Positions 25,901 to 35,046 of a stretch of DNA of 64,000 nt are shown here, piece by piece. How positions within the stretch are numbered: the first letter of the stretch is position 1; each line of letters starts with the position of its first letter. The position numbers and the translations under genes are program-made. The notes below the pieces were generated by a model, which searched no databases, was not told where the DNA came from, and saw only the letters and a program-made list of their open reading frames with translations. Source of the DNA: Oligoflexia bacterium (GTDB lineage: Bacteria; Bdellovibrionota_G; JANQFH01); the NCBI GenBank assembly GCA_028277945.1, contig JANQFH010000021.1, forward strand, positions 248,001-312,000. The letters are read 5' to 3'.

Positions 25901-26156
25901 GTTTTAGAAATTCACGGAGTCTTGGCTGTACAAAAACCGCTTCCAGGTTTTCCTGCCGCAGTGCTCGACGTAGAATCTGAATGCGTTCTTCCATGGTGCT
26001 GCTTTCCTCGACAAGGATTAGCTTTTGTTGCTTGATTCTACAGCTACCACTGAAGACAACACACTCCTCAGCACTCTGTAAACGTTCGTAGCGCACTTCC
26101 ATACCGAGTTGATGGGCCAACTCTTCCAGAGCGTGTAGTAGCTCTTGTGATACCAC
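25890..26156 (-). CDS. small conserved-looking protein of unknown function
   Basis: An 88-residue protein of the form ELLHALEELAHQLGMEVRYE followed by a stretch around a cysteine (FSGSCRIKQQKLILVEES) and EERIQILRRALRQENLEAVF. I recall similar short hypothetical proteins in delta-type genomes but cannot name a function. The GTG start has GAGGAG seven bases upstream. It faces the BY-kinase gene and overlaps its end by 11 bases. It is likely a cytoplasmic alpha/beta protein. Confidence 0.65.
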   Translation of the reverse strand: MVSQELLHALEELAHQLGMEVRYERLQSAEECVVFSGSCRIKQQKLILVEESSTMEERIQILRRALRQENLEAVFVQPRLREFLKPNA

Positions 26157-26300
26157 CGCGGGCTCCTCTGCCTAGTTGATACGATTGTCGCAGCTGACAG
26201 CTTCGTAGTCCAGAATCCGCACTCATGGCGATTGCGAATAAAAATTATCTAAATTTTCAATAAGTTAAGTTCGGCACGGTCAGTGCAAGTTGAGGTAGTC

Positions 26301-27836
26301 ATGGCCGTAACCAAGGTGGCTACGACGGCCCTTGTGGGGGTTGAGGCGTTGAAGGTTGAGGTGGAGGTCCACGTTAGCCGTGGTCTGCCCTCTTTTGATA
26401 TTGTTGGATTGCCCGAGGGTACGGTGAAGGAGGGTAGAAAGCGTATTCGTGCAGCCATTCTCTGCTCCAACTTCGACTTTCCGTTGAAAAAAATTACCGT
26501 CAACTTGGCGCCAGCCGATCTAAAGAAAGGGGGCGCACGCTTTGATTTGCCCATTGCTCTGGGAATTCTTGGTGCCAGCGGTCAGATTCCCGCTGCGGCG
26601 TTGCAGCGCCGTCTCTTTCTTGGCGAATTGGCACTTGACGGTACACTACGTCCTTGTCCAGGTGACCTTGCCACTGCTCTGCTCTGTGAAAAGATGCGCA
26701 TACCTTCGTTGTATTTACCACGCGGGAGTCTCGGCCACTTTTCACTGATTCGCGGCTGTGATGCTGTTTTCAGCGACAATCTATTACAAGTTACTGCAGA
26801 GATTACAGGCGATGCAACAGACACTGCTTGTAAGGAAGATAGACAAGCCGTAGCTGAGATCAGTCGTCGTCTCTTGGTTGATCTAAAGGAGATTCACGGC
26901 CAACAATCTGCAAAGCGAGGATTGATGATTGCCGCAGCGGGTTTCCACTCGGTTGTCATGATTGGTCCACCAGGTGCTGGCAAGAGCATGCTAGCACGCG
27001 GCCTGAGTGGCATTCTGCCACTGATGCAGCGGCAGGAGGCAATCGAAGCCGCCGTAGTGAAATCAGTGGCTTTATCACCGTGTGATACCGCCGGAGTCTT
27101 TTGTCGTCCCTTCCGTGCCCCGCACCACAGCGTAACGCTAGCTGGATTTTTAGGCGGTAAGCAGGGAATGGTGCCTGGAGAGCTAGCACTGTCGCATCGT
27201 GGGGTGTTGTTTATGGATGAGTTTCCAGAGTTTCGACGTGATGTCATTGAATCGCTACGTGAGCCCATGGATGCTGGCAACTACCACTTAAGTCGTGCCT
27301 GGGGACAGGTGGTCTATCCATCACGCTTCTTACTCGTTGGAGCTATGAACCCTTGTCCATGCGGATTCTATGGTGAACGTGACTCCGAATGCCGCTGTAG
27401 TCTGAGTCAGATCGAGCGCTATCGCAACAAGCTTTCAGCGCCGATACTGGATCGCATCGACATCCAGCTACAGGTTTCAAGAGTGGGTTACCGTGAGTTG
27501 CAACAGCAAAAATCCTCGCAGTCCTCAGCCGAAATCGCCGACATGGTAGAAGCCGCGGCGGCGATTCAACGGCAACGATTTAGCCAAGAGCTGTATCCGT
27601 TCAATAGCGACATCCCAGCTAAGGATTTGCCGCGATTCTGTTCGTTACAGCCAACACAGCACAAGCTCCTATTAGAGGCGATTGAGAAATTTCAGCTGAG
27701 TCTTCGTAGCTATCATCGTATTCTTCGAGTGGCGCGTACGATTGCCGATCTCGAGGGCGAAAAGATCATTGCCACGGCGCATCTGTTAGAGGCTTTGCAC
27801 TATCGCTTGGGTTTGCGGAGATTTGCAGCACGCTAG
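26301..27836 (+). CDS. comM: YifB/ComM family Mg-chelatase-like AAA+ ATPase
   Basis: The N-terminal ChlI-like domain (VHVSRGLPSFDIVGLPEGTV) precedes an AAA+ core with Walker A GPPGAGKSM, Walker B GVLFMDEFPEF and the cysteine cluster NPCPCGFYGERDSECRC. In Vibrio the family member ComM is a hexameric helicase promoting branch migration during natural transformation; many non-competent bacteria carry it too. The ATG at 26301 (after GAGGTAG) fits the family start better than the track's 26283. A partial sigma-54-like sequence (GGCACGGTCAGTGCA, 26273-26287) lies just before it, with mismatches. Confidence 0.93.
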   Translation: MAVTKVATTALVGVEALKVEVEVHVSRGLPSFDIVGLPEGTVKEGRKRIRAAILCSNFDFPLKKITVNLAPADLKKGGARFDLPIALGILGASGQIPAAALQRRLFLGELALDGTLRPCPGDLATALLCEKMRIPSLYLPRGSLGHFSLIRGCDAVFSDNLLQVTAEITGDATDTACKEDRQAVAEISRRLLVDLKEIHGQQSAKRGLMIAAAGFHSVVMIGPPGAGKSMLARGLSGILPLMQRQEAIEAAVVKSVALSPCDTAGVFCRPFRAPHHSVTLAGFLGGKQGMVPGELALSHRGVLFMDEFPEFRRDVIESLREPMDAGNYHLSRAWGQVVYPSRFLLVGAMNPCPCGFYGERDSECRCSLSQIERYRNKLSAPILDRIDIQLQVSRVGYRELQQQKSSQSSAEIADMVEAAAAIQRQRFSQELYPFNSDIPAKDLPRFCSLQPTQHKLLLEAIEKFQLSLRSYHRILRVARTIADLEGEKIIATAHLLEALHYRLGLRRFAAR

Positions 27837-27842
27837 TATGAC

Positions 27843-28229
27843 ATGGCCAACGAGACACGAGAATCATGGGATAGTTGGCCTATTCGTGCTATAAATGTTG
27901 TCGGTATGTCTTTTTATAAAGAGCGCCGGTTTGGCATCTTGCTGGTGATCGGCATGATCTGTTATCTAAGTCTGCTTATTGTCGGTATGCTACAGAGAGA
28001 CCATGGCATTTTTGTCTCCTTACAGCTCAAACGAGAGTGTGATCGACTGCGACAGCAAATTAGCAACTACGGTGAAGAAAATAGAGCGCTAAAACAGGAG
28101 TGGGACCGTCTCACCAATGATCTGCGTTATGTTGAAAGGATTGCTAGAGAAGATCTCTATATGATCGGCGAGCATGAGTTGCTGTTTCTATTTCGTGATC
28201 TTGAAAACAACAGAGCAGCACACCATTAG
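27843..28229 (+). CDS. ftsB: FtsB/DivIC septum formation initiator
   Basis: A single membrane helix (FGILLVIGMICYLSLLIVGM, residues about 30-50) and a coiled coil (CDRLRQQISNYGEENRALKQ) are followed by the conserved YVERIAREDLYMIGEHELLF, the FtsB/DivIC signature. It joins FtsL and FtsQ in the divisome. The N-terminus is about 25 residues longer than usual, so Met22 (27906) could be the true start; neither has a good ribosome binding site. It follows comM by six bases and overlaps the convergent beta-barrel gene by four. Confidence 0.85.
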   Translation: MANETRESWDSWPIRAINVVGMSFYKERRFGILLVIGMICYLSLLIVGMLQRDHGIFVSLQLKRECDRLRQQISNYGEENRALKQEWDRLTNDLRYVERIAREDLYMIGEHELLFLFRDLENNRAAHH

Positions 28230-29107
28230 ATCCGTACCTCAACAAAGGCGGCAAAAGTATCCGCACTCGGATCAAAATGGCGCGCATAGGTTAAGCCAAG
28301 CCAAGCCCGTTGAGCGGTTATCAGAAAGCCGGCACCAAAGAAGGAATTGTCGCGAATACGATCCCAACCAAAACCACTACGTATCGTAAAGTCCGGCGTA
28401 ATACTGTAGAGGCCGCCAAAGTGTAGGTTGGTGGTTTCCGTCGCAGTGGTTGAAAAATCTTGCACGACGTCCATCACTAGAGCACTGCGTTCATCGGGAC
28501 GTACGGCAATACCACCGCTGACGAGTAGAGGTATATTAGGATCTCCATCGCCTTCAAATATGTTGTGTATGGTAGCCGCAGCAGAGATTTTCGGTGTGAT
28601 GAAGTACAGTAGGCCGGCGTCCATGGTAAAACCGTCTGGTCCAGTGAGAACAGGACTTTCAATCGAGCTCTGGTAGTACTTGCCGGAAATACCCGCGGAG
28701 AGCCCGGGAGTCAGATTACCGGCAACTGCCAAGGTAAACTGGGTGTATTTGACCCCGTTACCAAAGATATCTTGGTTGACGTGGTCAAAGCTAAAGCCGG
28801 TAGCGAAGCGCTCGGTATCGGTTGCATCGATGATGGAACCACTATAGGTGTCTATGTCAAAGCGACTCGAGGTCAGCCAGTCTGCAGCAATAGTTAGGGA
28901 ACGATTCTGGCCAATGCCCGCAGGGTTCAATAGAATCGCACTGTTATCATTGGCAAGAGCACGGTAGGCACCGCCCAGTGACAGGGGCGAGCCCTTGAGC
29001 AGTCCGAGGGTAAAGTCTGTATCCAGAACTCCTTGCGCCAAGGCAGAACCAGTTAGATAACTTATTGAGATGAGTAAGCCAATAACACTGTTGTGTATGC
29101 ACTGCAT
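28226..29107 (-). CDS. PorV/UPF0164-like outer-membrane beta-barrel protein
   Basis: A signal peptide (MQCIHNSVIGLLISISYLTG, cleavage after ALA) leads to LKGSPLSLGGAYRALANDNSAILLNPAGIG, the N-terminal pattern of PorV/PorQ and UPF0164-type barrels. Strands ending FAAFVEVRI at the C-terminus follow. FadL-type barrels share this NPAG motif. I start at Met34 of the track ORF because the preceding residues are not signal-like. The gene stands alone, divergent from lon and overlapping ftsB by four bases. The ligand is unknown. Confidence 0.75.
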   Translation of the reverse strand: MQCIHNSVIGLLISISYLTGSALAQGVLDTDFTLGLLKGSPLSLGGAYRALANDNSAILLNPAGIGQNRSLTIAADWLTSSRFDIDTYSGSIIDATDTERFATGFSFDHVNQDIFGNGVKYTQFTLAVAGNLTPGLSAGISGKYYQSSIESPVLTGPDGFTMDAGLLYFITPKISAAATIHNIFEGDGDPNIPLLVSGGIAVRPDERSALVMDVVQDFSTTATETTNLHFGGLYSITPDFTIRSGFGWDRIRDNSFFGAGFLITAQRAWLGLTYARHFDPSADTFAAFVEVRI

Positions 29108-29178
29108 TATACGCTGGAATTTAGGATTTTTTTTCACGACGCCGCTCAAATAACATAAATAGCTGATTTTGAAAATAT

Positions 29179-29207
29179 TTGTAAGAGTCTGAGGCATGCG
29201 GTACAAT
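29179..29207 (+). promoter_or_regulatory. lon promoter placing the start at the ATG
   Basis: TTGTAA (29179-29184), a 17-base spacer and TACAAT (29202-29207) form a good housekeeping promoter. The expected first transcribed base is 29214, the A of the lon ATG, and no ribosome binding site is present. The message would be leaderless. No heat-shock-type sequence was noticed. Confidence 0.5.
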
Positions 29208-29213
29208 TAAAAG

Positions 29214-31628
29214 ATGGGCTCACCCAAGAAGAAAGCGTCAAAAAAAGAGGATGCACTGGTCCTGCCGCTGTTGCCGGTAAAGGATACGGTTATCTTTCCC
29301 CATATCTACAGCCCGCTGTTTGTGGGTCGCGAACCCTCGCTGCTGGCGATTGAACAGGCGCTTAAGGGCAACAAACTTCTCTTCCTTACCGCGCAGAAGA
29401 GCGAGCATGAAGAGCTGCCCAAACCTGGCGGCCTTTATAATAGTGGCTGTATTACCTCTATTGTCAGGGTTCACAAGCTACCCACCGGCACGATGAAGAT
29501 CCTGGTACAAGGGGTTAGTCGCGCTAACGTGCTGCGTTTCTTGGAGACCTCCCCCTATATGCGCGTGGAGGTGGCGCCCGTGAACGAGCCTAGCGTCGGT
29601 GGCGAAGATGAAGAGACAGCACGTAATCTGCTCTACAACGTTAAGGACAATCTTGAGAAGATGATCTCCATGGGCAAGATGCTGTCACCTGATCTGCTCA
29701 TTTCAATTGATGACATTACTGAGCCAGCCAAGTTTGCCGATCTGGTAGCGGCAAAATTTGGCTTTGATGTCGAAGAGCTGCAAGACATTCTTGAGACCTT
29801 GGACCCACTGATGCGGCTGCATAAGGTCCATGATCTCGTTCTAGCAGAGCTTGACGTCCTGAGCGCAAAGCGGGAGGTGGAATTTCCCAAGATGGAAATG
29901 CCGCATGGTCGGCGTGAACAGTATCTGCGAGATCAATTGAAAGCTATACGTAATGAGCTTGGTGAGAGTGACCCGCGTTCTGAAGAGATCCAAGAGTATC
30001 GACGCCGGCTAAACAACGTCAAGATGCCAGCAGAGGTTTTAGAAGAGGCGGAGAGACAGATGCGGCGTCTTGAGGGGATGCACCCAGAAGCCGCTGAGGC
30101 CAGCATTGTCAGGACTTATTTAGATTACCTTATTGAAATCCCTTGGCTAAAGAACAGCAAGGATAACATTGACTTAAAAGCAGCCAAGAAGATTCTCGAT
30201 CGAGATCACTACGGCCTTGATATTGTCAAAGACCGTATTCTCGAGTTTCTTGGTGTCTGCAAACTGAAGCAGAACATGAAGGGGCCCATTCTCTGTCTTG
30301 TAGGGCCGCCGGGTGTTGGTAAGACCTCGCTTGGACGCTCGATTGCTCAAGCCATGGGGCGAGAGTTTGTCCGTTGTTCCTTGGGAGGCGTGAAGGATGA
30401 GGCTGAGATACGTGGCCACCGTCGTACCTATGTGGGTGCCATGCCCGGTAAAATTATACAGGGGCTTAAGCAGGCGGGAACCAACAATCCCGTCTTTATT
30501 CTAGATGAGGTTGACAAGGTAGGCGCAGACTTTCGTGGGGATCCGGCTGCAGCACTACTTGAGGTACTGGATCCAGAGCAGAATGACACTTTCCGTGATC
30601 ATTATCTTAATCTTCCCTTTGATCTGTCTAATGTGATGTTCATTGCCACCGCCAATCTGACCGATCCCATTCCAGTGGCGCTAAAGGATAGAATGGAGGT
30701 CATCCAGATTGCGGGGTATACGCCGGAAGAGAAGTTAGAGATTGCTAAACAGTACTTGGTACCCAAGCAACTCAAAGAAAATGGTATTAGTAATCGTTAT
30801 TTAAAGATCGGCAAGCGTGCCTGTCTGAAGATTATTGAAGGTTATACACGCGAAGCGGGAGTACGTGAGCTGGAACGTAAACTCGGTGCGGTTAGTCGTA
30901 AGGTGGCAAGAAAAGTGGCAGAAGGCGAGACCAAGACCGTCACTATTAACGACAAAAATTTACAGAAGTATCTTGGTGCGACAAAATATCGTTCTGAACT
31001 TGAACGCCACGATGTCGGCGTGGGCTGTGCTATTGGCCTCGCCTGGACTGCTTTTGGTGGTGATACGCTGCTCATCGAGGTCAGTCTGATGCGCGGTAAA
31101 GGCAAGCTGACCATCACCGGATCTCTTGGTGATGTCATGAAAGAGTCGGTTAAGGCGGCAGTGAGTTTTGTGCGTGCAAATGCTCCGCGTTGGAAGTTAC
31201 CAGAGAGCCTTTTTTCTAGCTATGACACGCATGTCCATATACCCGAAGGAGCGACTCCGAAAGATGGGCCTTCAGCAGGGGTTACGATTGCTACGGCAGT
31301 TGTTTCTGCCTTCGCCAAGGTGAAGGTACGCAATGACATTGCCATGACCGGGGAGGTCACCCTGCGTGGCCGCATTCTTCCCGTGGGCGGTATCAAAGAG
31401 AAGATCCTTGCTGCAGGTAGACATAAGATTTCGCATGTGATCATCCCAGAAAAGAACAAGCCAGATCTTAAGGAGATTCCGGCGCAATTGTTGACAGGAG
31501 TTACAGTGACTACCGTCAGTACGATGGAAGATGTTCTTGACATCGCTCTGGTTGGCGGTATTTCTTCACTCATCAAGAAGAGCGCGGCTATTGACGAAAG
31601 TGGCTTCGAGCCAGGTGTAGCCGTTTAA
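29214..31628 (+). CDS. lon: ATP-dependent protease Lon
   Basis: Full length at 804 residues. The LON substrate domain starts at ALVLPLLPVKDTVIFPHIYS. The AAA+ module has Walker A GPPGVGKTS and Walker B VFILDEVDKVG. The protease has the catalytic serine in KDGPSAGVTIA and the lysine in GGIKEKILAAGRHK. Lon degrades misfolded and regulatory proteins in the cytoplasm. The start matches the family's usual N-terminus, with a lysine-rich extension (MGSPKKKASKKEDA), and lies directly under the predicted promoter. Confidence 0.97.
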   Translation: MGSPKKKASKKEDALVLPLLPVKDTVIFPHIYSPLFVGREPSLLAIEQALKGNKLLFLTAQKSEHEELPKPGGLYNSGCITSIVRVHKLPTGTMKILVQGVSRANVLRFLETSPYMRVEVAPVNEPSVGGEDEETARNLLYNVKDNLEKMISMGKMLSPDLLISIDDITEPAKFADLVAAKFGFDVEELQDILETLDPLMRLHKVHDLVLAELDVLSAKREVEFPKMEMPHGRREQYLRDQLKAIRNELGESDPRSEEIQEYRRRLNNVKMPAEVLEEAERQMRRLEGMHPEAAEASIVRTYLDYLIEIPWLKNSKDNIDLKAAKKILDRDHYGLDIVKDRILEFLGVCKLKQNMKGPILCLVGPPGVGKTSLGRSIAQAMGREFVRCSLGGVKDEAEIRGHRRTYVGAMPGKIIQGLKQAGTNNPVFILDEVDKVGADFRGDPAAALLEVLDPEQNDTFRDHYLNLPFDLSNVMFIATANLTDPIPVALKDRMEVIQIAGYTPEEKLEIAKQYLVPKQLKENGISNRYLKIGKRACLKIIEGYTREAGVRELERKLGAVSRKVARKVAEGETKTVTINDKNLQKYLGATKYRSELERHDVGVGCAIGLAWTAFGGDTLLIEVSLMRGKGKLTITGSLGDVMKESVKAAVSFVRANAPRWKLPESLFSSYDTHVHIPEGATPKDGPSAGVTIATAVVSAFAKVKVRNDIAMTGEVTLRGRILPVGGIKEKILAAGRHKISHVIIPEKNKPDLKEIPAQLLTGVTVTTVSTMEDVLDIALVGGISSLIKKSAAIDESGFEPGVAV

Positions 31629-31637
31629 AGCCAGGTG

Positions 31638-32675
31638 ATGAACTTACATATCGACCTGCTTGTCATAGTCCTTCTCCTGTGTTGTTCAGCCTTTTTTTCC
31701 AGTTCTGAGACGGCACTATTTTCACTGAATCGTTTACGTTTGAAACGTAAGGCCGAGAAACACCCACTCTCCTCTTGGTTTGTGAGTCGGCTGCTTGAAC
31801 ATCCAAGGAGTCTGCTACAGATCATTCTGATCGGTAACGAAGTCACGAACACGGCGACTTCAGTGGTGGTTGCTGCCTTCTGTTATAATCTCTTTCATGA
31901 CAAGGTTCCTCCGGTAATTGCCACACTTATACCCGTAGTTGTCGCCACCCCTCTGTTGATGATCTTTGGTGAGATTGGCCCAAAGGCTGTCGCCATCCAA
32001 AGACCTGAACAGATATCTCGTCTCAATGCGCCGCTGTTAACGGTTTTTTCATTTGTCGTTCGCCCGTTACAGCTGGTGATCGATAGGTTTGTACGCTGGT
32101 TTGTAGAAGGAGTGTTGCGCGTTCCATTGCGCAGCCGTGTCGATCTGGCAGCGAATCTCGATGAAGATACCTTTCGCTCCATGCTTGATATCACCCATAG
32201 CGAAGGCGAAGTCGAAGGTAGTGAACGCGAGTTTATACACCGGGTTCTCGAATTAGATGATATCCAGGTCAGAGAACTTATGACCAGGCGAGAGAAGGTT
32301 TTTGCTCTAGAGCTGTCAACACCTTTGGAGAAGAGCATCGATGAAATAAAACGACAGCGATTCTCTAGAATTCCAATCTATCAAAACAGTAGCAGCAAGA
32401 TCGTTGGCATACTCTATACAAAAGATTTGCTGCGTCAGCACAACGGCAGTCGCGGATATCTTAAGTCTTTGATGCGCTCCGCTTACATTATTCCGCAAAC
32501 GAGAAACGTCTCAAAGCTGCTACGCGATTTTCAAGAACACCGTATTCATATAGCGATTGTCGTTAATGAGTATGGCGACTTTGTTGGTGTGATTACGATG
32601 CAAGACATCCTTGAGCGCCTGTTTGGTAGTGGCTTTCCAGAGCAAGTCGAAGAGATGCAGAGGCCAGACGTATGA
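31638..32675 (+). CDS. CNNM (DUF21) plus CBS-pair transporter-like protein, short form
   Basis: An N-terminal DUF21/CNNM membrane domain (AFFSSSETALFSLNRLRLKR, NEVTNTATSVVVAAF) is followed by a CBS pair (VRELMTRREKVFALELST, FVGVITMQDILERLFG). CNNM/CorC proteins are linked to magnesium or sodium export. It lacks the C-terminal CorC_HlyC domain that its neighbour has. The ATG at 31638 is preferred over the track's GTG at 31635. It ends in an ATGA overlap with the next gene, so the two are coupled and may form a heteromer. Confidence 0.88.
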   Translation: MNLHIDLLVIVLLLCCSAFFSSSETALFSLNRLRLKRKAEKHPLSSWFVSRLLEHPRSLLQIILIGNEVTNTATSVVVAAFCYNLFHDKVPPVIATLIPVVVATPLLMIFGEIGPKAVAIQRPEQISRLNAPLLTVFSFVVRPLQLVIDRFVRWFVEGVLRVPLRSRVDLAANLDEDTFRSMLDITHSEGEVEGSEREFIHRVLELDDIQVRELMTRREKVFALELSTPLEKSIDEIKRQRFSRIPIYQNSSSKIVGILYTKDLLRQHNGSRGYLKSLMRSAYIIPQTRNVSKLLRDFQEHRIHIAIVVNEYGDFVGVITMQDILERLFGSGFPEQVEEMQRPDV

Positions 32676-33916
32676 CGTTGGTGTGGGTTTTTCTGGCTAT
32701 TTTGGCCTGTCTAGTAGCAGAGGGTTTTTTTAGTGGCTCTGAGATTGCCATTGTCTCTATCAATCGCGTGCGCCTGAGAAGCTTGGTGGCCAAGGGTAAC
32801 GAAAAGGCGAAGATGGTGGCGCAACTGCTACGCAACCCTGAGTGGTTACTTGGTACCACTTTACTGGGGACCAATGTTTCAACGGTGACGGCAGGAACCT
32901 TGGCAACTTACGTTGTCATCACACTCTTGGGAGAGCAGTACAGCTATGTCGCTATTATCATCATGGCACCGATAATTTTGATCTTTTCGGAGATCGTACC
33001 GAAGACCATTGCCCATGTGCGGACCGAGACATTTGCTTTAAGTGTGGTGGGCCCACTTCATGTTGCGCGGACGCTTTTGAAACCCTTAGTGTGGTTGCTT
33101 GCTAGAGTTTCCAAGTTGTTTACGGCTACAACTTCTAAGAGTGGCATGACCCGAAGTCCGTTGATGACACGCGAAGATCTGGAATTCGCCATTCGTTCAG
33201 CTGGTCAGCGTGGTGGGTTGAAGGCGATTGAGCGGCAAATGATACATCGCATTTTTGAGTTTCAAGACACCACGGTCGACGAGGTGATGATCCCACTCAT
33301 TGAGGTGGTTGCTTTAGCGGCTGATGCCAAGGTTGAGGACGCTGTTAACATCACGGTGAAGCAGGGGATTTCGCGTATTCCTATCTACCAGGATCGTGTC
33401 GATAACATTGTTGGTGTACTGGTGACTTCCGATCTGCTCTTCCAAGATCGCAAAGATGCGAAAGACCTCTCTGAGCTGATGCGCCCACCGGTTTTTGTGC
33501 CTGAGTCCAAGCCTATCAAGGATATGCTACAGGAGTTTCGCAGATCTTCGGTCAATCTTGCTGTGGTTGTTGATGAGTATGGCGGGGCTGTTGGAATTGT
33601 TACGGTCGAAGATATACTTGAGGAGGTCGTTGGTGAGATTGAGGATGAGTATGACCGGCGTAAGCAGCTGTATAAAAAAATTCGTAAAAATCTGTTTGTT
33701 GTAGATCCGCGTATTGAAATCGATCGGCTGCGCGAACTGCTAGGTATTGAGATTCCGGCTGGCGATTATGAGACGCTTGCGGGTTTTCTGCTGACTGAGA
33801 TGAAACGCATTCCCAAGGTGGGTGAGCGGGTACGTTATGGGACCTACACCTTCCGGGTTACCGATGCTACTGACCGCGCCATCGAACAGGTGCAGATTTC
33901 CATCGACTCGCGTTAA
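32672..33916 (+). CDS. CNNM/CorC family protein with CBS pair and CorC_HlyC domain
   Basis: The domain order is DUF21 membrane domain (EGFFSGSEIAIVSINRVRLR, FSEIVPKTIAHVR), CBS pair (VDEVMIPLIEVVALAADA, GAVGIVTVEDILEEVVGEIE) and a C-terminal CorC_HlyC domain (ETLAGFLLTEMKRIPKVGER). This is the complete form, 414 residues. Homologues act in Mg2+/Co2+ homeostasis; older annotations calling them hemolysins are misleading. The start overlaps the stop of its shorter paralogue. A REP-like 12-mer lies 18 bases past its stop. Confidence 0.9.
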   Translation: MTLVWVFLAILACLVAEGFFSGSEIAIVSINRVRLRSLVAKGNEKAKMVAQLLRNPEWLLGTTLLGTNVSTVTAGTLATYVVITLLGEQYSYVAIIIMAPIILIFSEIVPKTIAHVRTETFALSVVGPLHVARTLLKPLVWLLARVSKLFTATTSKSGMTRSPLMTREDLEFAIRSAGQRGGLKAIERQMIHRIFEFQDTTVDEVMIPLIEVVALAADAKVEDAVNITVKQGISRIPIYQDRVDNIVGVLVTSDLLFQDRKDAKDLSELMRPPVFVPESKPIKDMLQEFRRSSVNLAVVVDEYGGAVGIVTVEDILEEVVGEIEDEYDRRKQLYKKIRKNLFVVDPRIEIDRLRELLGIEIPAGDYETLAGFLLTEMKRIPKVGERVRYGTYTFRVTDATDRAIEQVQISIDSR

Positions 33917-33933
33917 AACTAGGGGAAACTAGG

Positions 33934-33945
33934 GGGACGGAGGTT
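33934..33945 (+). repeat. solo copy of the REP-like 12-mer
   Basis: GGGACGGAGGTT, identical to the motifs flanking the transposase at 44.8-45.9 kb. It lies in the 168-base region between the CorC gene and purC, preceded by AGGGGAAACTAGG. A weak hairpin (GGAT/ATCC) follows it. The remaining intergenic sequence holds TATAAA (33980-33985) without a good -35. Confidence 0.6.
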
Positions 33946-34087
33946 GGATCTCGATGCATCCGTATTCAAGAAATAATTCTATAAAAACAATTAGTTAGAT
34001 TTCAACAGGGTGCTGGCGGCGATCGCTTGCGCGATTCTACCATTGCCGGTATATACCGCAGTGAAAAACCACTCGGAGGATGCAATG

Positions 34088-34798
34088 ATGAAAAAGGATT
34101 TTCTCTATGAAGGCAAGGCCAAGATCCTCTACCAGACGGAACAACCGGACCGTGTGGTTGCCTACTTCAAAGACGACGCGACAGGTTTTGATGGCACTAA
34201 AAGGGGCAAGATTGTCGATAAGGGGGTGGTCAATGCCTCAGTGAGTGCGGCGCTCTTCAAGACTCTCGAGGGTCACGGCATAGCGACTCACTTTATTGAG
34301 AGGATTTCTGATCGCGAGCTACTGTTTGAAAAGCTGGATATTATCTTAGTCGAAGTGATTGTTCGCAATGTTGCTGCTGGTAGCATTTGTAAGCGACTTG
34401 GGCTTGAGAGAGGTCAAAAGTTTGAGCCGCCGTTAGTAGAGTTTTTCTATAAAAATGATGAGCTTCACGATCCGCTCATTCGTGATGACCATGTGCTGTT
34501 ACTTGGCTTGGCAACAAAAAACGAAATCGAACATTTAAAAAAGCAGGCGCTCAAGGTCAATCATGTGTTGTGCGAGGTTTTTGATAAGGTGGGCATTACG
34601 CTAGTAGATTTCAAATTGGAGTTTGGTCGCACCAAAGATGGCACCGTGTTGTTGGGCGATGAAATCTGTCCTGATACCTGCAGGCTGTGGGATAAAGAGA
34701 GCGGTAAAGTGCTTGATAAAGATCGGTTTCGTTTTGACATGGGCGAGGTAGAATCTGCCTACCAGGAAGTATTGCAGCGCATTGGAGTCTTAGGTTGA
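34088..34798 (+). CDS. purC: SAICAR synthetase
   Basis: The N-terminus FLYEGKAKILYQTEQPDRVV, the DATGFDGTKRG motif and IILVEVIVRNVAAGSICKRL identify PurC, which joins aspartate to CAIR in purine synthesis. At 236 residues it is the usual bacterial length. GGAGGA precedes two adjacent ATGs (34085 and 34088), both at acceptable spacing; I use 34088. The track's start at 34010 adds a non-homologous stretch. It begins a purine operon and its stop overlaps the purS start. Confidence 0.96.
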   Translation: MKKDFLYEGKAKILYQTEQPDRVVAYFKDDATGFDGTKRGKIVDKGVVNASVSAALFKTLEGHGIATHFIERISDRELLFEKLDIILVEVIVRNVAAGSICKRLGLERGQKFEPPLVEFFYKNDELHDPLIRDDHVLLLGLATKNEIEHLKKQALKVNHVLCEVFDKVGITLVDFKLEFGRTKDGTVLLGDEICPDTCRLWDKESGKVLDKDRFRFDMGEVESAYQEVLQRIGVLG

Positions 34799-35031
34799 AG
34801 CGGGTCAATGTATACATTACGCCGAAACAAGAGGTGCTCGACCCACAGGGTAAGGCAATCCAGGCCAGTTTAGACCTTATCGGCTTTGCCGGTATTGTAG
34901 AGATACGTCTCGGTAAGTTTATCCAGATGAGAATGGAAAATCCCAATAGTGAAACGCTCGATTCTATTTGTAATAAGCTTCTTGCCAATACCGTCATCGA
35001 AGATTATCGTTATGAAATCCTTGATGAATGA
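34795..35031 (+). CDS. purS: phosphoribosylformylglycinamidine synthase subunit PurS
   Basis: A 78-residue protein with VNVYITPKQEVLDPQGKAIQ, VEIRLGKFIQMRM and VIEDYRYEI, typical of PurS. It bridges PurL and PurQ in the three-part FGAM synthase. The start is a TTG overlapping the purC stop (TTGA). The usual order is purS-purQ-purL; here purL follows directly and no purQ is present in the window. Confidence 0.93.
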   Translation: MKRVNVYITPKQEVLDPQGKAIQASLDLIGFAGIVEIRLGKFIQMRMENPNSETLDSICNKLLANTVIEDYRYEILDE

Positions 35032-35046
35032 ACAGGTACTGCAGTG

